A stretch of 64,000 bases of DNA from Cristatella mucedo (GCA_009760855.2 WPIO01000096.1:152501-216500); one strand, 5' to 3'. Shown: positions 10,496 through 21,978, numbered from the stretch's first letter. Notes: generated by a model from the letters alone, not told the origin. Numbers and translations are program-made.

Positions 10496-11585
10496 GCCAC
10501 TAACTCTAGTGCAGATGAACACCCAACTATGGACGGCACAGCCAATGGTGGTGGCGAAAGAGCAAAACGAACATCTGCAACTGCATAACAGGCACCGGCG
10601 ACACATGTGAGCTGCCGCGGTCGCTAGGATACGTTTTCCAGCATATAAACGCGCCGCTTCTCGCAAGAAGAGACCAAATCGTCACAGAGATCCACCGGGC
10701 GAACAAACTAGAATGCACCAATGGATTTAGTCTACACCGATGAAAACCGCAGACAGACTCGCCACATACTAGCGCAGCAACGCGGGCAGTGTTTCAAAAT
10801 GAGCAGCGGATGAAACTGCGCCAGCACGAACTCTTTCGTTCAAACCCACCCCACTGAGTAAAATGCACACTCCTTACGCGTCCGCACAGTTTGGCAGCCC
10901 GGCAACTGCAGGCCAACACAATCACCCAGAGTGGTGATAAACGAACGCATTTTAAAAGCTAGAAAAACTATGCCCTTAGAAATTAGTGGGAATATGAAAG
11001 TTCCCGATATGGCACGATCTAATTTGTAATGGAACGAGTGTGAGCGACGGGATCCCGGGCTACGCCGGAGCATGGCCGGCCGGCCGGACGTGCGTCGGCC
11101 AGCCGGCTATCGACGGACCAGGCAAACGAAAATGCCGAAGCAAGACGAATAGCAGCTGCACGAAGTCAAGAAAATAAGCGAACAAGCGGACAGCGAGTTG
11201 GTGCGAAAGGCCGAACCTCTTACGATCACTGATGCAACAAACAACAGCTCGCCCACCGGCTAGCACGGAGTACGCTGCACAGCGGCCACTCACAGCCGGT
11301 TTAGGGCAGCTATAAAGAAATACAATTTAATCTTAAAATATAGCAACGCAAAATATATTTATTTATTAAAATAACACTGATCGTGATTGTAGAAAAAATC
11401 CGACTTACAAGTGCGCAGCCAGCAGGAAGCGGTCTCAAACCTGTGAAGTTCATGGACGTATCGTGCATTCGCGGTAAGTGGACTGGGCGACTTCAGCCCG
11501 CTGTAACGCGCGTGGTCGATCGCCCGCGTCTCCCGCGTTCGAAATTTTTAGACGAAACACTAAATTTTGGTGACGTGTCATTTAG
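10496..11585. other. No recognisable feature
   Basis: This is mixed-composition DNA. A GGCC-rich patch (11070-11110) and an AT-rich patch (11300-11380) are the only compositional landmarks. Short open frames have no recognisable content. Confidence 0.5.
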
Positions 11586-12230
11586 AGAGGCGCAGAGTCC
11601 CTGACGCCATCCGACGGTGCGACGCAGCACCGCTTGCGGCCGCCGCTGGGGCTGCATTGCCGCTGCGTTGCCGTCGTTGCGCCCGCCGTGCGACGTATAC
11701 GGCCCGTCGGTGTCGGTGATTCGCGCTGCACACTCCTGACCGGAGATCGTAGCCTCGAAGGAGACGCGCGAGCTGCGTCCGTTCTTGCGTCAAACCGCGG
11801 GTCACCTAGGAGTTCTCTCCCCCTGGAGCGGGTCTTCCGAGCCGGCATTTAGCCACGCTCGTCAGCGGCTTGAACTCTTGCGGCAGTGCCCCCGGCGGCT
11901 GAATCGCAGTCAGCGCCAGGCGGTGGCTCGCGGAATCCTGCAGCAGTCAAAAGTGTGAGCGTATAGTGCGGCGTTTGACGGGCGTCGCATCGACCTCGCC
12001 GTTCTAGAGAGCTCTCGCGCGCACGCTGGCTGGCAGAAGCCGCCGGCGCCATGCCCGGTCGGTCTGCCGTCCTTCGCCGGTGCTGTCGTGACGTCCTAGT
12101 TACAATCGAACAGACCTGTCCGGTACATTCGGTTCGTTCTTCCATAGTAGTCGGCTCTGCGCACGTCCTTCGTGTGGGGAAATTCGCACAAAACACTCGT
12201 GAGTATCGTGAGTACCGCTGCTGTTTAGGC
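11586..12230. other. CpG-rich island, possible untranslated promoter/exon
   Basis: The stretch is dense in CpG, with TGACGTCC at about 12089 (CRE-like) and two consensus-like donors (CTCGTGAGTA at about 12197 and ATCGTGAGTA at about 12207). It could be a non-coding first exon and promoter for a gene to the right (TSNAX starts 3.6 kb downstream). No coding frame is convincing. This is inference only. Confidence 0.2.
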
Positions 12231-12376
12231 GGTCAGAATGGTCAGAAAGCGATGCGACTGGACGACGCGCGTCTATTGTTAGGCCGATGGATTATTGCGC
12301 TATTATTTATTAATAATTGTATGCTGCGACTTATTGCTGCTTTGGGATTCATGCCGTTTGGTTGGCATAACTTAAT

Positions 12377-13065
12377 AATAGTAATAATAATAATAATTTG
12401 ATAAAGCGCCCTCAGATAACTCAATCTCTTTCTAGGCGCTTTACATTTGCTGCAAGGAAAAACGATTGAATGGTCAGTGGTAGCAAGCTCAGTAAACAAT
12501 AAGAAACATGGTTAGAGGTGACATGCACAGGGTCAGCATGCAAGCTTGATTAGTGGCAGCATGGACAGTGTCAGCACGCATAAGCACATAAAGAGCGAAT
12601 CACAGGGACCCACTAAGTGCCGTCATAAATAGGTGTGTTTTATAGTTACTTTTTAAATGTGGTCAAGTCAGGGGATGTCGTGACGCCAGTTGGGAGTGAG
12701 TTCCAGGCTTTGGGAGCATACGAACTAAAGGCACAGTCTCCAAACGATTTGGGATTTGCACGAGGTATTGATAAGCTGTTGGATTCCGAAGAGCTGGTGG
12801 CACAATACCTAGCCTGGCGCGGAACTAGATCTGATAGGTAGGCTGGAGCCGGAGAATGAAGGGAGCTACAAGTATCGATGTGCTGCTTGATTAGAAGCTA
12901 GTGCCGGTCGGGGAGAAGTGGTGCGATGTGGCAACTGTGACGCTCACGACAGACAAGTCTTGCTGTAGAGTTTTGCGCCAGCTGTAAGCGCCTGAGCGCA
13001 CAGGCCGGAAGGCCAGCAAGCAGTGAGTTACAGAAGTCAAGACGTTACGCCTCGGAGGTAGGCAA
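12377..13065 (-). mobile_element. LINE-1f copy on minus strand, 3' end
   Basis: TAA repeat, then the stem-loop (12400-12445), then the same 3' untranslated stretch as at 1655-2090. This copy goes further into coding: on the minus strand at about 12890-13050 the broken C-terminal signature (SLLAGLPACA, then LTSTGTSF-like) is visible. The copy is 5'-truncated. Confidence 0.82.
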
Positions 13066-13084
13066 TTACAAGACTCGTAATGTT

Positions 13085-13440
13085 GATGATAATGATAATA
13101 CCGTCGTATAGCCCCCTCAGAGAACATAATCAATTTATAGATCCAATAAATATTATTTATGTAAGGGATACATGTAAATGTGGTTAGTGATAACATGCAC
13201 ATATTTAGAACGCATACATTGTCAAAGGACAATTTAGTTTGACCCAGCAAATGCCGTTAGGAACATGCTGCGATTTTAGCCTCTTTTACAATCTTGAGTC
13301 ACGGGGATGTCGTGACGTCAAACGTGAGTGATTTTTAGCTTTATGAGCATATCAACAGACAGAAGTCTCCAAAGGAGTTGAGGTTTTGTGGTTGTATTTG
13401 TATCTCTGGTCGAATTCCATAAAGCCACACAAACTAAGTG
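13085..13440 (-). mobile_element. Older LINE-1f 3' fragment
   Basis: Weakly preserved version of the same 3' end: GCCCCCTCAGAGAACATAAT, then GTGATAACATGCACA, then GGGATGTCGTGACGTC. It is more diverged than its left neighbour. Confidence 0.55.
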
Positions 13441-14060
13441 GGTTGATCAGGCGAATTCTCGGTGGCTTACTCAGCTTAAAAGCTTAAGCAGCTTTTGGTA
13501 CTTATGCAGTAGCCAACAGACTTAATCTCGACCAGAATATAGAAAGTGAGAACCAGATCCAAGTCAGGAGGGCATTCTAGCATTCGTGGGAGCGTGGAAG
13601 TATAGCAGCTCAGGATTCAGCTGGCAATTAGGATGAGCAACCGTCTGCTGCAGGAGTTGGTCGATCTGAGGCACAGCTAAACAACTTGAATCAGATGAGC
13701 AACGACTGATATGTATTCTATACATAGGCTTGATTACGAAGTAGTTCAGATTGGTCGGCTAGATCAAGAGATTCAAGAGACCTAACAGTGAGTGACAAAA
13801 CCTTGAAGTCGATGTCTGCCTTGATGGCTAGCCGGTGAAGGTCGTTGAGGTGAAGCGATGTAACCTGGCAACTGTCGACGTTTTAGACGCACAAGCTAGC
13901 CGCTGAGTTTAGCACCAGCTGTATGTGCCTTAGTGGTCTGAGTGGGGAGACACTTCCGAGTAGTGAGTTGCAGCAGGCACGAGGGGTCGTCGTAAATGCA
14001 TGGATGTGGTATCCCTGTCTACGCAGGCTCGAATGTTTTGCCATGTCACTTCGCTGAATG
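13440..14060 (-). mobile_element. LINE-2f and other CR1-like debris
   Basis: 13440-13720 aligns by eye with the LINE-2f 3' region at 62050-62210 (AGCTTAAGCAGCTTTTGGTA, GCAGTAGCCAACAGACTT, GAAGTATAGCAGCTCAGGA). 13780-14060 encodes on the minus strand a decayed C-terminal signature (ACCNSLLGSVSPLRPLR, then VLNSAASLCV) from another CR1-like copy. Confidence 0.55.
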
Positions 14061-14072
14061 TAAGCAGATTCT

Positions 14073-14217
14073 AGTCTAGCGGTTAATGTGCTCTCGCCCC
14101 GACCAAGGTCTGACTGAGGTCGTGGGCTCGAGCCCCGAGGCATATGTGAAGCGCCTGAATAGAGATTAGGTTCTCTTGGGGCGCTATATATAAATGAGTT
14201 ATATTTATTTATTATTT
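14073..14217 (+). mobile_element. SINE-B copy 1 (tRNA head, LINE-1f tail)
   Basis: The A-box-like head TAGCGGTTAATGTGC and B-box-like GGGCTCGAGCCCC (about 14123-14136) indicate a tRNA-derived Pol III promoter. The 3' part carries the LINE-1f stem-loop: GCGCC 14151-14155 pairs with GGCGC 14180-14184, and AGAGA 14161-14165 pairs with TCTCT 14172-14176. It ends in TTATTTATT. Confidence 0.82.
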
Positions 14218-14849
14218 AGCCGCTACTGGCGCATCAGCTGCTATCCTGGCATTTACCTCAAGAGCTTGAAGCTACTGCTTTGTCGCCTATGTGCGGAGGG
14301 CAGGCAGGCAGCAGCAACTGTGCAGCACAGAGCCGCTCCGCTCGCCCTCTGGCCTGGCCGGTCTCTGTGCTGCACTGTGCCTCCCCCCTCGGTCTGCCAC
14401 AGGCTTTCGCATCGGCTCGCTCTGATGCCAATTCGCTGCCGACCGACCTCCTGCGCTTCGACGTCGCTGGCCGGTCGTCCGTGCGTGCGTGCGGCAATCT
14501 TCTGAGGTCCAGAGCCGTTGGTAGAGCTGCGTAGAGATGAGCTCGCGCCGCGTTGAGCTCCGCTTAGAAGAAGACCTCTAGCAGCAGCCGCTTCGCTTCG
14601 CTCCGCGCCATTCCGCGGAAAGGCATCTCGCTCGCGGCGTCGCAGAACCACCGGTGCCATTGTCAGAGCCGGGCAGAGGGAGTACGCATGCACGCACCGT
14701 GCGAAGGAGGAGGACCTTCCACCTTGTCTCGTCTTGCCTCCGCGAATCCTCTCGGTGGAATTCAAGAGACTCAAGTTGGCCACCTTTGCAAGCAAGCCTT
14801 CCCTCCTGCGGTCCCCGTGAAGCTAGCTTTTCAAGTCGCTCACTGCTCG

Positions 14850-14905
14850 CTGCGACACAGGCCGTGAGCAGCAGCAGCTGCTGCTGCTCACGGCCTGTGT
14901 CGCAG
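14850..14905. repeat. Perfect 56-bp palindrome with CAG/CTG core
   Basis: Base-by-base check from the centre (between 14877 and 14878) shows 28 consecutive complementary pairs outward to 14850 and 14905 and no spacer. The inner 24 bp are GAG, three CAG, three CTG, CTC. The outer arm reads CTGCGACACAGGCCGT. The next pair (14849/14906) mismatches. It lies about 0.9 kb upstream of the TSNAX start codon. Confidence 0.93.
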
Positions 14906-15812
14906 TCTTGTGGAAGTCTTTGTGGCCTGACTTAGATGAACCGTAAACGAACTGCACCTCGTTGTTGCCACCAGTCGATTCCACGGAATGTGCACGATGA
15001 GAGGCCCCTTTGCCTCCTTCCCTGCCAGCCTCGAAAGAGAGATCCAGGGTCCTGGCGAAAATGCTGAGCTCATCGCACTGGAGCCAACAGGCTCCACCAC
15101 CACCACCACCTTGCTGCCTCCATCGTTGTGGGGCTTGTCGTTGTGTCGCGATCGAAACGACTTGCCGTGTCTCGTGTTCTGCTCTTGTGCGCAGCTCGCG
15201 GCCGGCGCGATTTGCGCACGCTCATTCGAAGCCGCGCAGCAGCGGGTCCCCGTCACGCTCCTGCCGTCATCGTGTCGTCGTGCAGACGTGGCCATTGCAT
15301 CAGCAGCCTCGGATCAGCCCTGCGAAGCCGTGGCGGCTCTCGCCCGGTCTTCCCGTGCAGCAAGTGCTCACTGGCTCGGCTTAGTTGAGAGGAGGGAGGC
15401 GATGTCGGTGCTCTTAAACAAGTGCCTCTCAAGATAGCCTTCTGCCTGTCCTTGTGGGTGCACGTGCTCGGCCACCATCCCTGGGGTTCGGGTGGGGGGG
15501 GGGGCTCGTGATGCCCATCTCTAATTCTCCAACTTTTCACTGCTCCTGCTGCGAGTGCAGCTTTCTTGAGAGAGCCTGCCACTGACTTGCCTGGCAGTGT
15601 GCCAGCAAACGCCGGCAATTCGCAGCTTCACTGCCAGCGCTCTCACCTTCGCCTTCGATCGTACTCCCGGGTCTTGCTTAGCCCTGGGGCGTCCGTTTCC
15701 TGCTGCTGCCGCCACGGCCGCCGCCGCTGCAGTGCATCGGCGCTGCCGTTGCCGCCTGGTCGCTGCCCGCTTAGCTGGCTGCTGCCATCGCCGCACCGAC
15801 GTTCGCGCTCGC

Positions 15813-16990
15813 ATGACGCGAGGAGCTGCGCCTTCAACGTCCTCGCCTCCTCCTCCGCCGCCGCCGCCGCTTGCAGCCGACAGGTCCAGGACTCACCCGC
15901 GAGCCAACAAGAGGAAGCGACGCAAGCTGGACATGGATGTAGTCAAGGAGACGGCGGCTTCGGCCGGCGGCGCAGGCAGGGCCGCCGCCGGCGGCGGCGG
16001 CTCGCATGCGGCCGGCTCGATCGGCGCCGCGTTCCAGCGCTTTCAGGAGGAGCTGGACGTGCAGCACGACCGCTGGGAATCGCTGGTCAAGCTCAGCCGC
16101 GATCTGACCATCGAGTCGAAGCGTATCATCTTCCTGCTCCACCGCGTTGTGGACAGAGCGGCCGACGTCAGGTGAGGACAGAGGCGGCCGCCGCGGCCAC
16201 CGCCCCTCACGGCGGCTGCCGCCTCTGCAGCAGCTGCTGCTGCTGCTGCCTTCACCCTTTCGGGCGGCCGTGGTCACCCGCCGTCATGCACAGCGTGCAG
16301 TGTTTCAGGTGACCTGCTTTAGGGATGAAGTTGTCAGTATGCCATAGTTCTGTTATGAAGTTTAGGAAAACCTGTCGTGCCGCCCGGCAAGATTTGCCGT
16401 CAGGCAAAACGTAGGCTAGGGCAGCCAGAGGTCATTTGTAGCGCGAACATTGCCTCTCGCTGGGCTCTCGCCGAAATTTCTTCCGACAGACAAAAAGATT
16501 TTCTTGCTGGTCACGTGATCCGACCCTGTGCGCGCACCGCGCCGAGATCGAGCGTCTTTGCGTCTGCTCGCTGCTCTCTGCTCTCGCCAATGACGACGGG
16601 CGCACGGTTGATTCCGCTAGCCGACACTGGCTAGCTGCCTGCCTGTGCTCGGTGGGGCCGCTGGAAAGCTAGGTCGGGCCCCTGAGCTCTCTGCTGCCTT
16701 GTTTGTCGGTGCCTGTACGGCACCATGCTTCGGCGCAGAGCCGCGAGCGAGCGCCGCCTGCCGGCTCGCCCGGCGCACTAGTGGCAGCCAGCATCCGACC
16801 GCTGTCCTCCCACCGCCACTGCAGCAGCGCCAACGAGTGCGCGAGCCGACGCCGAGCCGTGCTGGAGGAGGCCGAGCAGAAGCTGTCGCGTCTGCTCAAG
16901 TCCAAAGTTCACGCCATGGCCGACCTGCTGCACGGCGAGGACCACTTCCGCTACAGACGCGCATACTCGCCAGGTGCGTACTCTCTCTCT

Positions 16991-17067
<77 letters not shown>

Positions 17068-19626
17068 CTTCCGGCGGCAGCCATGGCCGCCCGGCTTCTC
17101 TGTGCCCGGGCTTGTCAGATCTGTACTCACAATTCCTATTAGCTGCTCGTTGCCTCGTGGCTAGACGGAACGACTTGCTCGCTCGAAATGCTTGCTTTTT
17201 TTTGGGCGCTTTTGCTGCGCCCAATTTTGCCGCGTACAGCAGTGATGCGTGTGCTGTTGAGACCGAGGCTCTTTAAATTTAGGCATTCAAGAGTTCGTGG
17301 AGGCGCTGGCCTTGCATTCCGTTCTGAACGACGGCACGGTGCCTAGCCACTCGACCGTTCAGAAGGTCATGACGTTCAAGGTAGAGGCGACCGATTTTCT
17401 CTCGCTCCCTTCAGCCTTTTTTGCAACCTACCGAATGCCGAATGCTTCATGCTCTTAGTCAGGGGGCGGGTGGGGTGGTGGAGGCTGTGCATGCATGCGT
17501 GCACATAACTTGAGGTCGACTTGGCTATACATATATATAAATAAAAATATAAATATAAATAATATATATATATATATATATATATTATAACTATTTGGCA
17601 GTGGAATGGCAGTGCGCTGGAATCCGCGGAATGGCGAGTGCGCATGCGTGCACGGCCTTAGGCATGTATAAATAGCCCATGAGGTAAGGCGCTTGCTCTC
17701 TTTTTGCTACCGAGATCGTGGGATCGAATCCTGCAGTTGGCGATCCTTTATTGCCAACTGCAGTTAGTGGGGATAGCCCTAAAGGCTCTTCTGCTGCTAA
17801 ATGAAAATGAGGCTGATGAATCACGTAATATTTATTTTTGTCTATATTCTATTGCATTGCAGCACCGGATCTTTGGAGGCTGAGGAACAGTAGCGGTCGT
17901 TTCGTGTGCTTGCATAGTCTGGTGTTTAGCCAGGTGCCGCTTGTTCTTCGCATTTTCGTCAGTGGAATCCTGGCATCTCCGGCTGCACATTGCTCAGTCA
18001 GTCCATCCGCGCGCCATTCGGCAGCTATGGCGCCAGCAGTGCCGCCGCCGGCCAGCCCCGATCAGCAGCGCTGGCTCGGGAGCCGAGGGGCCGTCGGAGG
18101 CTCCGGCCCCCCCCCCCCGGCTCCCCCTCTCTCCTCTCTCCTCGACGTCTGTCGAGCAGCGTGCTGGTCAGTCGTATTTTCGAAGCTGCCTGTCTGCTTG
18201 CGTCCCATGCTTAAGTGACCAAGCACGCATGCGCACTCGGTGGTTCCACGGATCCCAGCGCACTTTGCCGTTCCACTGCCATTCCACTGCCATTCCAGTG
18301 CCATCCCGCAGATTCCTGTTCATGCCAGCGCACGAACGCTGCTTGGTAGGAACAGGATATGCTTGCCATCCGCCGACATCAGCATGTGTAGTATGTTGCA
18401 CAGCTTGGCACCAAGTTTGTAATTATGATGATTTGCATTCCTTGAATCAGTACACGTGCGGATTCGACTCGAGCCCTCGACGAGTGTTTTGTTGAAACAA
18501 AAGTCAAAACTTAACTTTAAAACTTAGCTTTTTAAGTTTTGAGTTTTAAGCCTTGAATCAAGTTTTAAAGGCCGAGTCTGTTGAGTCGTGCGTCGAGTAT
18601 CGAGAACAAAGCAGTCTCAATAGCTTAAACGGTAAAGCACTCGACCCCAGTTAATCAGGTGAGGCCACGTGAGCATCCCAGCTTAAGGCTAAACTTGGTT
18701 TCTGGCTCACAGTCCCACCGCAGATGGCATCCGGTTGTTCAGTTTGTTTGTTTGCAATCATCCGGGCGTGAGACTTGACGGCGCATGACCGTGGCTTGGG
18801 CATGTCGTCAGCGAAACGGCTAGCTGTCGGAACAGTTGAGGCTTTAGACTGTCGGCCTTTATGAAGTGCTCTCCCGAAGGAGCGAGACCCAAGTCAAGCT
18901 ATCTAGAAAAAAAAGGGCAGGCAAGGCAAAGGAATGCCTCGTCCCTGACGGCAGGTCATGTGGCATTCGTGCCGGCATCTCAGTCTGGGCTATTTAAGCC
19001 GAGAACGAGCTCATTTAGAGCAGAGCTGCGCCGAGCATCTGAGCAGCGAGCGAGCTGCCAAATCGCCCGACGTTTTGCAGCAGGAAGATTCCAGCCCTGC
19101 CAGACGCAAGGCGGCTGCTGCCTCCGCCACACCCATCGTTGACGAACCGCATCCCTGCGTCGCCGATCAGTTGGCTGCTGCTGCTGGCACCTCCGTTGTC
19201 GAGTCGTCTGCCACTGCCGGGTGCGGCGGCACACCGACGGGTGGCGTCGGCGGGCAGCCGCCGCCGCCATCCGCTGCAGCTGGCGGCAGTGGCGTCGTCC
19301 TGACCGTCTACCTGTCGTACGACGACTATCTGCTCGGCTTGGCCGACACGACTGGCGAGCTGATGCGCTTGGCCATCAACAGCATCAGCAAAGGCGATCG
19401 CGAGCTGCCGTCGTCCATTTGCCACCTGGTTCGCGACCTGTACAACGGTTTCGTGTCGGCATCCGCTCTGGTCGAGAGCGTGAGCGCGAGGAGCGAGCTG
19501 CCTCAGAAGACGCTCGTCATGCGACAGAGCCTCGGCAAGATCGAGAACGCCTGCTATGCTCTGCAGGTGCGCGGCAGCGAGCGCCCTGCCACGCACCTGA
19601 TCGTCGACGTGCCAGTCGCAGAGTGA
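15813..19626 (+). CDS. TSNAX: Translin-associated protein X (TRAX), four coding exons
   Basis: TRAX pairs with translin in the C3PO complex, an endoribonuclease acting in RNA silencing and tRNA processing. Exons: 15813-16171, 16825-16973, 17283-17380, 19081-19626, joined in phases 2, 1 and 0 to give 383 aa ending GCAGAGTGA. Visible: a basic stretch ANKRKRRK (31-38) where family members have a nuclear signal; [20 protein letters not shown] and [18 protein letters not shown] (76-111), the family's first helices; GIQEFVEA with the catalytic Glu pair (E173, E176); [13 protein letters not shown] with D291 and E295; ending [15 protein letters not shown]. All metal-binding acidic residues known from human TRAX are retained. 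It is about 90 residues longer than the human protein (290 aa) because of a Pro/Gly/Ala-rich N-terminus and a Ser/Ala/Gly-rich insert at 205-275. The start is the first in-frame ATG. Exon 2 has a CAGCAG acceptor (one Ser optional) and exon 4 a second CAGCAG; exon 4 could also begin further left (about 19016-19024). No translin gene is in the window. Confidence 0.92.
16980..17065. repeat. (CT)n microsatellite in TSNAX intron 2
   Basis: About 85 bp of near-perfect CT, starting only a few bases after the exon 2 donor (GTGCGTACTCT). Open frames across it are artefacts. Confidence 0.92.
17525..17592. repeat. AT-rich/(TA)n tract in TSNAX intron 3
   Basis: ATAAATATAAATA followed by about 25 bp of TA repeat. 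Confidence 0.85.
17672..17824 (+). mobile_element. SINE-A copy 2, in TSNAX intron 3
   Basis: GAGGTAAGGCGCTTGCTCTC, then B box GGGATCGAATCC, then GGCGATCCTTTATTGCC and AGCCCTAAAGGCTCTTCTG, ending AGGCTGATGAATCA. It has the same sense as the host gene. Confidence 0.82.
18603..18735 (+). other. Degenerate tRNA-like segment
   Basis: AATAGCTTAAACGGTAAAGC followed by ACTCGACCCCAGTTAATCAG resembles a tRNA 5' half with A box. The B box (expected GGTTCRANNCC) is missing. It is probably an old SINE head inside TSNAX intron 3, not a functional tRNA. Confidence 0.3.
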
Positions 19627-19802
19627 TTGACCTCGGCGTCTGTTGCGCGTCCTCCCTAGGAACCGTTCTGCGCTTTTGTTCCAATTCTTGGTTCGGTGAG
19701 GTGCAGCTCCTGCGTTACGCGCTGCTTAGTAATGTCGAAGGTTGCTGCTTGGTAGCCTGCTGCATGCAGGGCTGTGTACTGCACTTAATCCCTGTTTGTT
19801 AA

Positions 19803-19808
19803 AATAAA
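19803..19808 (+). terminator. TSNAX: Poly(A) signal of TSNAX
   Basis: AATAAA lies about 180 bp after the stop codon and is followed within 15 bp by TGTACGTGTC (GU-rich), the usual arrangement for 3' end formation. Confidence 0.65.
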
Positions 19809-19984
19809 TATGTACGTGTCAGAAAAAAGACTGTCATGTTAGCATTGTGCATGATCAGGCACTGCTTGCTAACAGATGGCCAGCCACCTGTCTGCCCAAT
19901 CCTTAAGTAAATGCCAGCTTTGGCTCGTTAGCTGCTGGTTTTCCTTCTGTGTCTCTATCGCTACCTCTTTTATTGTATCTCTCT

Positions 19985-20112
19985 CCTTCAATCCTCATGC
20001 GCACCGAAAGCCGCTTAGGCTGTGAGTGCGCAATACAAAACTCTCCTGCGTAACACCCACATGGTCTTTATGACTTTGTGGAGTTACTGATGGAGATACA
20101 TTACATTACATC
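19985..20112 (+). mobile_element. LINE-2f 3' tail
   Basis: Contains ACCGAAAGCCGCTTAGGCTG, AAAACTCTCCTGCGTAACAC and the terminal hairpin CCACA-TG-GTC-TTTAT-GAC-TT-TGTGG (about 20059-20083), then GGAGATACATTACATTACAT. Only the last about 130 bp of the element are clear. Confidence 0.78.
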
Positions 20113-21060
20113 TCTGTCTGTCTCTCTCTCTGTCTGTCTCTGTACGTCTGTCTATCTGACTCTGCTCGGCTGCTACTTTACTTCAATCGGAAGCACATTT
20201 GGCTGCCGTGCTTGATCAGCTAACCAAAATGCAATAAGTTGATCGCGGCTCTGATTTCGGCTGGTTTGTTCAGTCGACATTTCTCTGGGTCTGCAGTGGT
20301 CATCGTGGTTGCCGCTTCTTCATTTATTGCCCGAATTCAGTTGCAGGCTCTCTTCACTCTGGCACAGGCTTTTCGCCAGTGAAAAAGTCGTCATAAGCTT
20401 CGGTGTGGTCCCGACGAGCGGCGGGTGCCGACATCCGGAAGCCCGATTATAAGGGCAGCCCTCTCCGTGCACAATTGAAAGCCCTGTTCTCTGACGGTGC
20501 TGACGAACAATTTCACTGCAGCTGCATTAGCTTTAGACAGCGACACGAATACGAAGACACGTGGGCATGTATGTGAACGTCCTCTTTCTCTTCCCCACTA
20601 CCTTGGGCCCTACAGTGAAGTCGAGCCGTATCCCGGAGACCTGTCGACTAACCAAGGATCTCTACCTGCCTGGCCTGTGCTCTACCCCGTGCAGCTGTGC
20701 TGACATTGGCAGTGCTCCGGTCATGTGACTCCTGGCGTCGCGTGCGCCGGACTTCCTGCCCGTCAGTCGGTCAGTACGGCTGTTATCCTTTTTATGTGCC
20801 ATGTGAGCTGCAAACCGTTTGCCAAGGATAAAGGCTTAATATGAATGGAGATGGCGCTAATTCAAAACGCAATGCTGATCGTAGGGTGTCCATCTGTTTT
20901 AGTGATAATCTTTTGCCACAAGTCAAATTTTGTTCATGAAAAGTTTCGCCTAGCCCAAGATCCAGTTCTGGCCCAATAATTGAAGCAGAACATGTTAAAT
21001 TAAGCAGTGTGACACCTATGAGGTAAATTGGTCTTGAGTGTGTAATACTTCTTTTGTGTA
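20113..21060. other. No recognisable feature
   Basis: Intergenic DNA between TSNAX (+) and the 3' end of the PAN-FAMeT gene (-). A CTCTGTCTGTCT-rich patch at 20115-20165 is the only landmark. Confidence 0.5.
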
Positions 21061-21072
21061 GCAGAGCTGGTT

Positions 21073-21215
21073 TGGTCTAGCAGTTAAGGTGCTCGCTCCG
21101 ACCAAGGTCTGACAGAGGTCGTGGGCTCGAGCCCCGGGGCATATGTGAAGCGCCTGAATAGAGATTAAGCTCTCTTGGGGCGCTATATAAATGAATTATA
21201 TTTATTTATATTTAG
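21073..21215 (+). mobile_element. SINE-B copy 2
   Basis: Near-identical in layout to the copy at 14073: B-box-like GGGCTCGAGCCCC, the GCGCC/GGCGC stem (21150-21154 with 21180-21184 approximately), inner AGAGA/CTCTCT stem, and ATTTATTTATA tail. Confidence 0.85.
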
Positions 21216-21978
21216 CATCGGAATTAAGTTAAGTAATAACACAGCAGAGAGATTTGGGACTTGGCTATATGCTGTAGATAATTGTGTAGCAGTAGGCGAT
21301 TGGCATCAGGTTTCAATTCGAAGTTGAATACGGGCTTCACAAAACCCGCTTTGCCGGCAATCCCGATTTCTGATGTTACAAAAATTGGAGGCAACCAGAA
21401 TCGCGATTACATCATTGAGTGATCAGAACTAAATTTAATCTGAAGCTAAAGCACTTGGACACTTTCTCTTGGCACCAGCCTACTTTAAATAGATTCAGTG
21501 ATCCGAACTATCTTAACTTTTAAAACAATTGAGCAAGTGCAAAATTTCGGAGCAGATTATGCTTTCGCCACGAGAGAGCTGAGTCATATTTAAGGTTGTT
21601 TAAAATATGTATTTGATAAAGCGATTACAAAGATTCGTCGAAATCAAAACAATTATTGTTTAGGTAATTGAAATATAAATTATTAGAGGTGATGCAGTGC
21701 AACAAGCACACGAAAGCAACATCTGTTTTCTGCATGAAGACTTTTCATGTAGTCCACGCCTTTCTTTAGACACTGTTATTGAGTAGAGCCGTCATTATTT
21801 TTCAGTTAAGCCATGCGTTGGTTTTCAAAGTACATGCATTACCTCGACCTTCTTAAGTCACCGGTGATAGCTCAGATCCCGGCATCGCAAGGAAGTCGAG
21901 TACAGACTGACGCTAATTATGCGATCCGTTGCCAGAAGCTGGCACGGGAGCGGGTCAACCGTCCCGCCCAAGCAACCT

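Noticed and set aside
14253-14795. 180-codon minus-strand frame upstream of TSNAX
   Set aside because: GC-rich DNA with few stops; overlapping frames on both strands; no domain.
15566-16312. 248-codon + frame overlapping TSNAX exon 1
   Set aside because: It is an out-of-frame shadow. The frame starting at 15813 carries the conserved TRAX residues and a proper donor.
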